Shown here: one piece after another, positions 7,251-13,790 of the stretch | Layout of the letters: every line of letters starts with the position of its first letter | Position numbering within the stretch: the stretch's first letter is position 1 | Origin: Pseudomonadota bacterium | Lineage (GTDB): Bacteria; Pseudomonadota; Gammaproteobacteria; JAKAQQ01 | Reading direction: 5' to 3' | Assembly: GCA_021852325.1 (NCBI GenBank) | Contig: JAJZNM010000086.1 | Location: 1,790-19,492, forward strand | DNA: 17,703 nucleotides | Program-made: the position numbers and the translations under genes | The notes under the pieces: generated by a model | The model's input: the letters and a program-made list of their open reading frames with translations, nothing else | Databases searched by the model: none | Told to the model about the DNA's origin: nothing

Positions 7251-7902
7251 AGCGATACACGACCTGAAATATCTGCTGGAAGCGGCCCTGCTCGCTTCCA
7301 GTCGCCCGCTCGAGGAAGGAGAGCTGATCGGGCTTCTCGCGTCCGGACTCGAGCGGCCCGTCGCACGGGAAGCGTTCGATGCCGCCCTCGATGAACTTGC
7401 CCACGACTATGATTCCCGGGGGCTGTGCATCCGGCGAGTGGCCAGCGGCTTGCGGATCGAGATCCGGCCGGAATATGTGCGTGCTCTCCACGGCCTCTGG
7501 GATCCGAAGCCGGTGCGCTATTCGCGGGCCCTCCTCGAAACCCTGGCCATCATGGCCTACCGGCAGCCGGTGACACGGGGTGAAATCGAGCAGATCCGGG
7601 GCGTCAGTGTCGCCACCTCGATCCTCAATACCCTTGAAGAACGGGGCTGGATCCATGTCGTCGGGCACCGCGAAGTCCCGGGCCGCCCGGCCCTCTATGC
7701 GACCACCCGTCAGTTCCTGGATTATTTTGGCCTGAAAAGCCTTGAAGACCTGCCTCCACTGGAGCAGGTGGGTGATCTCCTGCCCACGGAACTCAAGCTC
7801 GATTTCGGTGAAACCGGACCCGCCGGCCCGATCGGCCTGGCCGGGGCGGATGGCGAGGAGACGGATGAAATCCCCTCCGAGACGGCCTCGAAAGAGTCCT
7901 GA
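7243..7902 (+). CDS. scpB: Segregation and condensation protein B
   Basis: This is a 219-aa ScpB, the dimeric winged-helix subunit that binds the ScpA linker in the SMC-ScpAB condensin. The first winged helix (about 4-85) contains LKYLLEAALLASSRPL; the second (about 90-165) contains the family hallmark YSRALLETLAIMAYRQPVTR, then GVSVATSILNTLEERGW and GRPALYATTRQFLDYFGL. The remaining ~50 residues form an acidic, probably unstructured tail, usual for the family. The ATG at 7243 lies within the 3' end of scpA (8-nt overlap). Its own 3' end overlaps the start of the following rluB-like gene by 38 nt and carries that gene's ribosome binding site. Confidence 0.96.
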   Translation: MPEAIHDLKYLLEAALLASSRPLEEGELIGLLASGLERPVAREAFDAALDELAHDYDSRGLCIRRVASGLRIEIRPEYVRALHGLWDPKPVRYSRALLETLAIMAYRQPVTRGEIEQIRGVSVATSILNTLEERGWIHVVGHREVPGRPALYATTRQFLDYFGLKSLEDLPPLEQVGDLLPTELKLDFGETGPAGPIGLAGADGEETDEIPSETASKES

Positions 7903-8704
7903 ACCCGTCACCCGGTCGGACCCTGACCGGGTTGCGCCGCGTGTGCAAAAGGCCTTGGCCGATGCCGGACTCGGTTCCCGGCGTGAAGTGGAATCGTGGA
8001 TACGGGCGGGACGCCTGACGCGCAACGATCAACCCGTGACCTTGGGCGAGCGGGCCCATCCGGGCGATGCCTTCCGGCTGGATGGCATCGTGCTCCGGAT
8101 CGAGCCCGGCGCGCCCGAGCGGCGCATCCTGCTCTACCACAAATGCGCAGGCGAGTTGACCACCCGCCAGGATCCGGAAGGACGCCCGACCGTATTCGAG
8201 CGCTTGCCGAGAATCCGCCAGGGACGCTGGATCGCGGCCGGCCGGCTCGATTTCAACAGCGAGGGATTGCTGGTGTTCACGACCGATGGCGCACTGGCGC
8301 GCACGCTCATGCATCCGTCGAGTCAACTGCCGCGCGTCTACATGGTGCGGATCTCAGGCCGGTTGACGGCGCTTGCGCTCGAGACCCTCACCCGTGGTGT
8401 GCAACTTGAGGATGGGTGGGCCGCTTGCGACGCGATCGAAGAGGGGGGTGGAGAGGGCGTGAACGGATGGTATGCGGTACGGGTCCACGAGGGCCGGAAC
8501 CGGCTGGTCAGGCGGCTTTTGGAATGCCAGGGCTATCCGGTCAACCGGTTGATCCGCATCCAGCATGGGCCGTTCAGGCTGCCGCGGACGTTGCGGCGCG
8601 GGCAATGCCTCGAACTGGATGCCGATCAGATCCGGGAGGCCCTCGCGAGTCTCGGCGCGGATGGGCCAGATCGGGATCGCGCCGCCCAGCCGGATGCGGG
8701 CTGA
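7865..8704 (+). CDS. rluB: 23S rRNA pseudouridine synthase, RluB/RsuA family
   Basis: This is a 279-aa pseudouridine synthase of the RsuA/RluB/RluE/RluF family. Position next to scpB argues for RluB, which modifies U2605 of 23S rRNA. A basic N-terminal tail precedes an S4 RNA-binding domain (about 24-80: VQKALADAGLGSRREVESWIRAG) and then the catalytic domain, with the nucleophile D129 in GRLDFNSEGLLVFTTDG and the later motifs RNRLVRRLLECQGYPVNRLIRI. The ATG at 7865 is chosen because it has the strong Shine-Dalgarno GAGGAGA at 7855-7861 and avoids a longer frame that lacks family similarity. The gene starts inside scpB and its own end overlaps the next gene by 11 nt. E. coli RluB has a longer basic C-terminal tail, absent here. 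Confidence 0.9.
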   Translation: MKSPPRRPRKSPEPVTRSDPDRVAPRVQKALADAGLGSRREVESWIRAGRLTRNDQPVTLGERAHPGDAFRLDGIVLRIEPGAPERRILLYHKCAGELTTRQDPEGRPTVFERLPRIRQGRWIAAGRLDFNSEGLLVFTTDGALARTLMHPSSQLPRVYMVRISGRLTALALETLTRGVQLEDGWAACDAIEEGGGEGVNGWYAVRVHEGRNRLVRRLLECQGYPVNRLIRIQHGPFRLPRTLRRGQCLELDADQIREALASLGADGPDRDRAAQPDAG

Positions 8705-9392
8705 CTCCCCGACCGGGGTCCGGTCCCGGGTCCTCACGATCCATGACCGCCTCGTCCGCTCCTTCGGACCACAACGTGACTGGTGGCCTGCAGAAGATCC
8801 ATTCGAGATCCTGTTGGGCGCCGTACTGGTCCAACACACGCGGTGGGCTCTGGTGGCGCAGGTTTTGGCCCGGCTTCAGCGCGAGACCCACCTCGACCCG
8901 GATCGGCTCCTCCGCGTCCGTTTGCCGCTACTCGAAACCTGGCTGCGACCGGCCGGATGCCAGCGCCAGAAAGCGCGCCGGATCCGGGCAATGGCCCGCT
9001 GGTACCGGGAACAGGGCTTCGAGCAGTTGTCCCGCCTCTCAACAGCAGCTCTGCGTGAGCGCCTCCTCGCACAAGAGGGAATCGGCCCGGAGTCCGCAGA
9101 CGCCATCCTGCTTTATGCCTTCCGGCGACGGGTCTGGGTCATCGACCGGAGTGCGCTACGGCTCTATTCCCGTCTCGGACTGTGCCAGGACCATCCGGCC
9201 GATTTTCGCCTCCGGATCCTGCCCCACCTGCCACCGTCTATCGCCTGGCGCCAGGAGCATCACGCACTCGTCGTGCTGCACGGGCAGCGTTTTTGCAGCG
9301 CCCAGCCCAGATGCACCGGCTGCTCGCTGATCCGCGGCTGCGATTGGGCCCGCCGCGCCATCAGTACCGGACGAGTGCCGAACCCCAGGTGA
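8694..9392 (+). CDS. HhH-GPD DNA glycosylase with 4Fe-4S cluster (endonuclease III-like, COG2231/MagIII type)
   Basis: This is a 232-aa helix-hairpin-helix DNA glycosylase for base excision repair. The N-terminal DWWPAEDPFEILLGAVLVQHT matches the COG2231 branch (to which H. pylori MagIII, a 3-methyladenine glycosylase, is related) rather than E. coli Nth. The hairpin is EGIGPESADAILLYAF at about 128-143. The catalytic Asp is D151 in VIDRSA, but the lysine used by bifunctional EndoIII is replaced by Glu (E133), so it is expected to be a glycosylase without strong lyase activity. Four cysteines (C201, C207, C210, C216) form the cluster loop. The start at 8694, overlapping rluB by 11 nt, has no clear Shine-Dalgarno and is somewhat uncertain. 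It is the last gene of the operon, and its 3' end overlaps fabH tail-to-tail by 32 nt. Substrate unknown. Confidence 0.87.
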   Translation: MRADSPTGVRSRVLTIHDRLVRSFGPQRDWWPAEDPFEILLGAVLVQHTRWALVAQVLARLQRETHLDPDRLLRVRLPLLETWLRPAGCQRQKARRIRAMARWYREQGFEQLSRLSTAALRERLLAQEGIGPESADAILLYAFRRRVWVIDRSALRLYSRLGLCQDHPADFRLRILPHLPPSIAWRQEHHALVVLHGQRFCSAQPRCTGCSLIRGCDWARRAISTGRVPNPR

Positions 9393-10326
9393 ATCCGCCG
9401 CCGAACGCCTCGAACAAGAGGAGTTGTCCGCGCTGGATGCGGCCGTCGCGTACGGCCACGTCGAGTGCCATCGGGATCGAGGCTGTCGAGGTGTTGCCGT
9501 GTTCGCCGATGGTGAGTACGACCTGCTCCATGGGCAATCCGAGTTTGCGTGCGATCGCTTCGATGATGCGCAAGTTGGCCTGGTGGGGGACGAGCCAGGA
9601 CAGTTCGCCCGCCGGGATCGACGCCGCATCCAGGGTCTCCTGGGCGATCTGGCAGAGCGTATTGACCGCGACCCTGAAAACTTCGTTGCCCCGCATCTGG
9701 ATGAAATCGCGTTTTCCCCGCAGCCGGTCGAAGCCCTGCGAGATCCCGGACGGGAAGTACAGGAGATCCTTGTGGGTTCCGTCGGCATGGATCCGCAGCG
9801 ACAGGATGCCCGCTTCTTTTGCGGCTTCGAGGATCACGGCGCCTGCGCCGTCGCCAAACAGCACGCAGGTCGACCGGTCCGTGTAATCTGTGATGCGCGA
9901 AAGGGTCTCGCCGCCGACCACGAGCGCCCGCTGGATCTCGCCGGACTGGATCATGCTGTTTGCGACCGAGAGCGCGTAGATAAATCCGGCACAGGCCGCC
10001 TCAAGGCTGAAGCAGGGATAGCCATGCCCGCCGAGGCGTTCCTGGAGCAGCACCCCCATGTTCGGAAACACCTGATTGGGCGTCGTCGTGGCGACCAGAA
10101 TCAGGTCGAGGTCCTGGGCGGTCAGGCTGGCCGCCTCGAGCGTCCGCCGTGCCGCCTGTTCGCAGAGGTCGAGATTGGTCTCTCCATCCGACACGATGTG
10201 CCGCTCCCGGATGCCGGTCCGGCTCAGGATCCATTCGTCGGACGTGTTGACCATCTGTTCAAGATCCCGGTTGGTCAGGATCCGTTTGGGCACAAAATGG
10301 CCGGTGGCGAGGATGCGTGAGTACAT
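9361..10326 (-). CDS. fabH: 3-oxoacyl-[acyl-carrier-protein] synthase III (KAS III)
   Basis: This is a 321-aa FabH, which condenses acetyl-CoA with malonyl-ACP to begin fatty-acid synthesis. The Cys-His-Asn triad is at the textbook positions: C112 in EAACAGF, H248 in VPHQANLRI and N278 in GEHGNTS. The N-terminal MYSRILATGHFVPKRILTN and the C-terminal LLFEAFGGGFTWGSALVRY are also characteristic. The start at 10326 lies 4 nt after the plsX stop, so expression is tied to plsX. No good Shine-Dalgarno is visible. In E. coli fabH is followed by fabD, fabG and acpP; here the next gene is on the other strand, so the rest of the fab cluster must lie elsewhere. Confidence 0.97.
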   Translation of the reverse strand: MYSRILATGHFVPKRILTNRDLEQMVNTSDEWILSRTGIRERHIVSDGETNLDLCEQAARRTLEAASLTAQDLDLILVATTTPNQVFPNMGVLLQERLGGHGYPCFSLEAACAGFIYALSVANSMIQSGEIQRALVVGGETLSRITDYTDRSTCVLFGDGAGAVILEAAKEAGILSLRIHADGTHKDLLYFPSGISQGFDRLRGKRDFIQMRGNEVFRVAVNTLCQIAQETLDAASIPAGELSWLVPHQANLRIIEAIARKLGLPMEQVVLTIGEHGNTSTASIPMALDVAVRDGRIQRGQLLLFEAFGGGFTWGSALVRY

Positions 10327-10330
10327 CGAT

Positions 10331-11368
10331 TCAGGTCGCCGGGTGTACCTGGGGAATAATTTTCTGCTGCAGGCAGCTGATCTTCCGGGGAACCTGGTTT
10401 TGGACCTCCGTGAAGGCCCGCCGGATCGCGTAGCGGAAACCCAGTGCATCGACGTTTCCGTGGCTTTTGACGACGATGCCGTTGATTCCGAGGAAACTCG
10501 CGCCATTGTACTGACGCGGGTCGAGACGTTTTCGCAGGGAACGGATGATGGGAAACGCGAGCAGTCCCGCCGCCTGGGTCAGGAGATTGCGCCGGAACTC
10601 CTCCTGGACGAACTGCGCGATCAGCTGGGCGGTCCCTTCCATGGTCTTGAGTGCGACATTGCCGGCAAAACCGTCCGCCACGATCACATCGAGACGGCCT
10701 TGGCTGATGTCGCCGCCCTCGAGGAATCCCTGGTAGTTGAGACGGCTGGAGGAGAGCAGTTCATGGGCCCTCTTGATGACCTCGTTCCCCTTGATTTCCT
10801 CGGTGCCGATGTTGAGCAGGCCGATCGAGGGATCGCGGATGCCATACACCGCGCTCGCGAGGGCTGTGCCCATGATCGCAAAATCCATGAGGTGGTCAGC
10901 GGTACAGGCCGAGTTGGCGCCAAGATCCAGCATGAGAGTGTGCCCCCCCCGCGTCGGGACCGGTGCACAGATTGCGGGCCGATCAATTCCCTCCAGGGTC
11001 TTCAGCACGAACTTCGCAGTCACCATGAGCGCGCCGGTATTGCCGGCGCTGACACAGGCTTGTGCGCGTCCTTCATGGACCAGGTCGATGGCGAGACGCA
11101 TCGAGGATTGTTTCTTGTTCCGGACCGCCACGATTGGGGAGTCCGCCATCGTCACGGTTTCGGGCGCGTGATGGATGTGCAATCGGGATCGGGGGGTGGA
11201 GGAACCGGTGCGGGCCTCCACGATGGCCTGGAGCACCTGCTCCGGGCCGACCAGGATGAGTTCGAGGTCCGGGTTTGCCTCAAGTTCGCATAAGGCTGCT
11301 TCGACGACCACCTCGGCACCCCGATCGCCGCCCATGGCATCAAGTGCCAGCACTCCCGGTGGATCCAT
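10331..11368 (-). CDS. plsX: Phosphate acyltransferase PlsX
   Basis: This is a 345-aa PlsX, the peripheral membrane enzyme that converts acyl-ACP to acyl-phosphate for PlsY in phosphatidic acid synthesis. Family landmarks run in order: LALDAMGGDRGAEVVVEAA near the N-terminus, VSAGNTGALM at about 120, LMLDLGANS at about 155-165, GLLNIGTEEIKGNEV near 195, VADGFAGNVALKTMEG near 240, and NGASFLGINGIVVKSHG at about 295-310. The ATG at 11368 matches the family N-terminus; ~29 further in-frame upstream residues show no similarity and would run into rpmF. It lies 31 nt downstream of rpmF and 4 nt upstream of fabH, the classical rpmF-plsX-fabH order. Confidence 0.96.
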   Translation of the reverse strand: MDPPGVLALDAMGGDRGAEVVVEAALCELEANPDLELILVGPEQVLQAIVEARTGSSTPRSRLHIHHAPETVTMADSPIVAVRNKKQSSMRLAIDLVHEGRAQACVSAGNTGALMVTAKFVLKTLEGIDRPAICAPVPTRGGHTLMLDLGANSACTADHLMDFAIMGTALASAVYGIRDPSIGLLNIGTEEIKGNEVIKRAHELLSSSRLNYQGFLEGGDISQGRLDVIVADGFAGNVALKTMEGTAQLIAQFVQEEFRRNLLTQAAGLLAFPIIRSLRKRLDPRQYNGASFLGINGIVVKSHGNVDALGFRYAIRRAFTEVQNQVPRKISCLQQKIIPQVHPAT

Positions 11369-11399
11369 CTTGGGCTCGTCAACCCTGGATGGTTGAATC

Positions 11400-11600
11400 C
11401 TAGTTTTCAGTTTCGGCAGGCTTGGGGGGCTTCGGCGTGAAAATGCGCCGCCCACGGTAAAACCCTTCAGCGCTCACATGATGGCGCAGATGCCGGTCCC
11501 CGGTTGTGGCATCGGTGGACACGGTAGCGGGCGACAGCGCGTCATGGGATCTGCGCATGTCTCGCCTCGAACGGGTTTTGCGATCTTTCTGTACGGCCAT
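11400..11600 (-). CDS. rpmF: Large ribosomal subunit protein bL32
   Basis: This is a 66-aa L32, recognised from MAVQKDRKTRSRRDMRRSHDAL, the middle HLRHHVSAEGFYRGRRI and its position upstream of plsX. It is the form without the CxxC zinc ribbon. Two deviations are visible: the usual Gly in the KRGMRRSHD segment is Asp (D14), and after the normal end there is a Pro/Lys-rich tail of about ten residues (FTPKPPKPAETEN). A Shine-Dalgarno GGAG lies 9 nt ahead of the ATG. The DUF177 (yceD) gene that usually precedes rpmF is absent; the region upstream leads straight to the divergent maf gene. A TACAAT -10-like box (11683-11678, this strand) may drive rpmF-plsX-fabH, but no matching -35 is seen. Confidence 0.95.
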   Translation of the reverse strand: MAVQKDRKTRSRRDMRRSHDALSPATVSTDATTGDRHLRHHVSAEGFYRGRRIFTPKPPKPAETEN

Positions 11601-11749
11601 GAGTACACACTCCGCATGCAGTAGGTCACCCGGGCACCTTGGATGCGTGGCCCCCGGAGATGAAGCTTGAGCCGCTCATTGTAAGGCTTTTGGCATCAAA
11701 AATCTTGCCACGGTAGCGCGCAGAAGCCGCTCGAGATGCCGGCCATCCA

Positions 11750-11778
11750 TTGCGCCGGCAGGCCAAACCCCCTACGAT
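11750..11778 (+). promoter_or_regulatory. Candidate sigma70-like promoter for maf
   Basis: TTGCGC (11750-11755) and TACGAT (11773-11778) are spaced by exactly 17 bp, and the expected start near 11785 leaves about 23 nt of leader before the maf ATG. The hexamers match the consensus at 3/6 and 4/6 positions, so this is a moderate candidate supported mainly by spacing and placement. Confidence 0.4.
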
Positions 11779-11807
11779 GGGGGCGGCCTGAAAGGGAACT
11801 CAAACCC

Positions 11808-12425
11808 ATGTTGCCGAACGAAGGCACCGCGACCACGCTTCCGGCGTTCCCGCGACTCATCCTCGCGTCGAGCTCGGAAAACCGCAAGATGCTGCTCGGC
11901 CGGCTGGTGCAACGGTTCGAGAGCCTCGACCCGCTTTGTCACGAGACGCCTCGCCCAGGTGAGTCTCCAAGGGCACGTGCCCATCGTCTGGCCGAGCTCA
12001 AGGCCCGCTCGATTGCTCCGGGTCTCGAGAACTGCCTGATCATTGGTTCAGACCAGGTCGCTGGATGCCGGGGCCGCATTCTTCACAAGCCTGAGACGCA
12101 CGATCGGGCGATGGCGGACTTGCTCTGGAGCGCAGGGCACCGGATCGACTTCTGGACGGGTGTTTGTGTCCTGGATACGCGCACGGGGGAGAAGCGTTCA
12201 TGCATGGACCACACCCGGGTCTGGATGCGGGCCTTGACGCGTGCCGAGATCGAGCGGTACCTTGCGCAAGATGAGCCGTGGAGCTGCGCGGCTAGTTTTC
12301 GCGCGGAATCCCTGGGTCCTGCCCTGTTCCGACGCATGGTGACCCGTGATCCGGCGGCCCTGATCGGGCTGCCCTTGATTGGCCTGAGCCGGCTCCTCCG
12401 TGAACAGAACTATCCACTGCCCTAG
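11808..12425 (+). CDS. Maf/YceF-type nucleoside triphosphate pyrophosphatase
   Basis: This is a 205-aa Maf-like pyrophosphatase; the closest type by context and sequence is YceF, reported to hydrolyse 7-methyl-GTP as a house-cleaning enzyme. The N-terminal phosphate-binding motif reads LILASSSENRKMLL, the catalytic Asp is D82 in IIGSDQV, and YceF-like features follow: FWTGVCVLD, SCAASFRAES, and RDPAALIGLPLIGLSRLLR. The usual GKP motif is HKP here (K94 kept, Gly replaced). There is an unusual ~14-residue extension before the first strand, so the true start might be slightly downstream; no in-frame ATG lies between. AAAGGG 10-15 nt ahead of the ATG could serve as a Shine-Dalgarno. It is divergent from rpmF and convergent with rluC, and both convergent stop codons share one CTAG. 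Confidence 0.9.
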   Translation: MLPNEGTATTLPAFPRLILASSSENRKMLLGRLVQRFESLDPLCHETPRPGESPRARAHRLAELKARSIAPGLENCLIIGSDQVAGCRGRILHKPETHDRAMADLLWSAGHRIDFWTGVCVLDTRTGEKRSCMDHTRVWMRALTRAEIERYLAQDEPWSCAASFRAESLGPALFRRMVTRDPAALIGLPLIGLSRLLREQNYPLP

Positions 12426-13429
12426 GGGGATCGTGGAGCCGGGAGATCCCAGGACCCGGTGCTTTCCGGGTCCGTCGCATCCAGGGCGATCAGGAGCGAT
12501 TCGAGATCACCGGGCAGTGGGGCCTGGACGGTGATCGTCTCTGCTGTGACCGGGTGGGGCAGGGTGAGCGCGCGGGCGTGGAGAAACAGTCGTTTCAGGC
12601 CGAAACGGGCCTTGAGGAGCCGGTTGAATTCCCGCTCGCCGTATTTTTCGTCCCCGGCAATGGGATGTCCGAGCGATGCCGCGTGGACACGGATCTGGTG
12701 GGTCCGGCCGGTTTCGATACGGATCTCGGCCAGGGCGGCCAGAGGCCAGCGGCGGACGATCCTGAAATGGCTTCGGGCGGGCTTGCCTTGGGGCGCGATT
12801 TCGCTGATGCGTTCCCGGCCCACCACCCGGCTTCGGGCAATCGCCTCCTCAACTGTCCGCTCTGTCCAGTGTGGGGATCCCTTGAGCAGGGCGAGGTAGC
12901 CTTTTTCCAGTCTCCCCGACCTCAACGCGGCATGGATCGCGATCAGGCTCGAGCGGTTCTTCGCGAAGACGAGACAACCACTGGTGGCCCGGTCCAGCCG
13001 GTGCGCAAGCTCGAGAAAGGCGCCCTCCGGCTGTGCGCGCCGCAACCTTTCGATCATGCCCGAGGCAATGCCGGTTCCGCCATGGACCGCGAGCCCGGAG
13101 GGTTTGCCGAGGACCAGCAGATCAGAGTCTTCGTAAAGGACCGGGTAGTCCGCTGGCGGGTGCGGCACCGGGTGCATTCCGCGTGGCGGGTGCCGTGGAG
13201 CGGATGCGACAGGGGGGATCCGAATGCGGTCGCCGGCGACCAGCCGGTAGGTCGGTTTGATGCGCCCGCCATTGATCCGGACCTGTCCGGTACGGATCAA
13301 CCGGTACACATGGCTTTTGGGCATCCCCCGGAACTGCCTCAAGAGCCAGTTGTCGACCCGTTGGCCGGCTTCCCCGGCCGTGATCTCCCGGGGGGCGACA
13401 CTCGGGGAGCGGAATCCAGGATTGTCCAT
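12422..13429 (-). CDS. rluC: 23S rRNA pseudouridine synthase, RluC/RluA family
   Basis: This is a 335-aa RluA-family pseudouridine synthase. Placement beside rne and maf makes it RluC, which in E. coli modifies U955, U2504 and U2580 of 23S rRNA. An S4 domain (about 15-72: AGQRVDNWLLRQFRGMPKSHVYRLIRTGQVRINGG in part) precedes the catalytic domain, with the nucleophile D146 in AHRLDRATSGCLVFAKN and the family motifs LVLGKPSGLAVHGG and ETGRTHQIRVHAASLGHPIAGDEKYG. The ATG at 13429 is used; an in-frame TTG at 13438 would add three residues. It is divergent from rne, as in Enterobacteria and Pseudomonas. A -10-like TATTAT on this strand (13485-13480) overlaps the rne -10 box, but no good -35 accompanies it. 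Confidence 0.94.
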   Translation of the reverse strand: MDNPGFRSPSVAPREITAGEAGQRVDNWLLRQFRGMPKSHVYRLIRTGQVRINGGRIKPTYRLVAGDRIRIPPVASAPRHPPRGMHPVPHPPADYPVLYEDSDLLVLGKPSGLAVHGGTGIASGMIERLRRAQPEGAFLELAHRLDRATSGCLVFAKNRSSLIAIHAALRSGRLEKGYLALLKGSPHWTERTVEEAIARSRVVGRERISEIAPQGKPARSHFRIVRRWPLAALAEIRIETGRTHQIRVHAASLGHPIAGDEKYGEREFNRLLKARFGLKRLFLHARALTLPHPVTAETITVQAPLPGDLESLLIALDATDPESTGSWDLPAPRSP

Positions 13430-13455
13430 GATTATCAATGGCCTACATGTCTCTA

Positions 13456-13484
13456 TTGATTTTGTCGAGTGGATTGGAGATAAT
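13456..13484 (+). promoter_or_regulatory. Sigma70-like promoter of rne
   Basis: TTGATT at 13456-13461 (4/6 match to TTGACA) and GATAAT at 13479-13484 (5/6 match to TATAAT) are separated by exactly 17 bp, in a locally AT-rich patch between the divergent rluC and rne genes. Transcription would start near 13491, giving a leader of about 300 nt. A -10-like TATTAT on the opposite strand overlaps the rne -10, so the two divergent transcripts may compete. Confidence 0.65.
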
Positions 13485-13490
13485 ACATCC

Positions 13491-13790
13491 CGATGGCTTG
13501 TCGCCTACCGGAAACGGTACGGGCGGCAGCCTCAAGAGAGTCTATTCTGACACGCAGATGGTCTGTGTGCGAGAAACCCGGTTGAAACGGGCTCTGGCGG
13601 GGCCAGAACCCTAAACCATAAACCCATAGCGCTCCCATGCCTCGCATGGTTACGTAGCGCTGACAAGGCGGATTTCTACGACGCCGCATGCATGCGGCGA
13701 TGCGACCGGCGGCCTGATGCCGGTTTCGACCCTGTCAGAACAACGTGATCTCCAGTGCGATGCCTCGGAGCAGCATTGAGAGAATCCACT
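13491..13790 (+). promoter_or_regulatory. Structured 5' leader of rne (probable autoregulatory region)
   Basis: About 300 nt without a gene, rich in stem-loops: TACCG-GAAA-CGGTA (13506-13519, a GNRA tetraloop); CCCG/CGGG with a 7-nt loop (13577-13591), extendable by GAG/CTC across an AAA bulge; TCTGGC-GGG-GCCAGA (13593-13607); CCATGC-CTC-GCATGG (13635-13649) inside an outer AGCGCT/AGCGCT pair (13628-13661); the perfect palindrome at 13682-13699; and ACCGGC/GCCGGT (13705-13724). An A-rich linker with repeated TAAACC lies at 13611-13626. In E. coli a long structured rne leader lets RNase E degrade its own mRNA. Placement, length and folding fit that role here, but I did not recognise the E. coli hp2 sequence itself. 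Confidence 0.6.
13682..13699. repeat. 18-bp perfect palindrome in rne leader
   Basis: CGCCGCATG followed directly by CATGCGGCG is an exact 18-bp palindrome. In RNA it would fold into a 6-7 bp GC-rich hairpin with a 4-6 nt loop; as DNA it is a symmetrical site about 90 bp upstream of the rne start codon. Confidence 0.8.

Noticed and set aside
8416..9330. A 304-aa plus-strand frame spanning rluB and the glycosylase gene
   Set aside because: It is a shifted frame over two genes with clear motifs, and its sequence is Arg/Ser/Gly-rich without any domain.
10076..11293. A 405-aa plus-strand frame across fabH and plsX
   Set aside because: It is the antisense shadow of two well-recognised genes and has no family resemblance.
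12554..13459. A 301-aa plus-strand frame across rluC
   Set aside because: It is antisense to RluC, whose catalytic and S4 motifs are intact; the frame shows no domains or Shine-Dalgarno.
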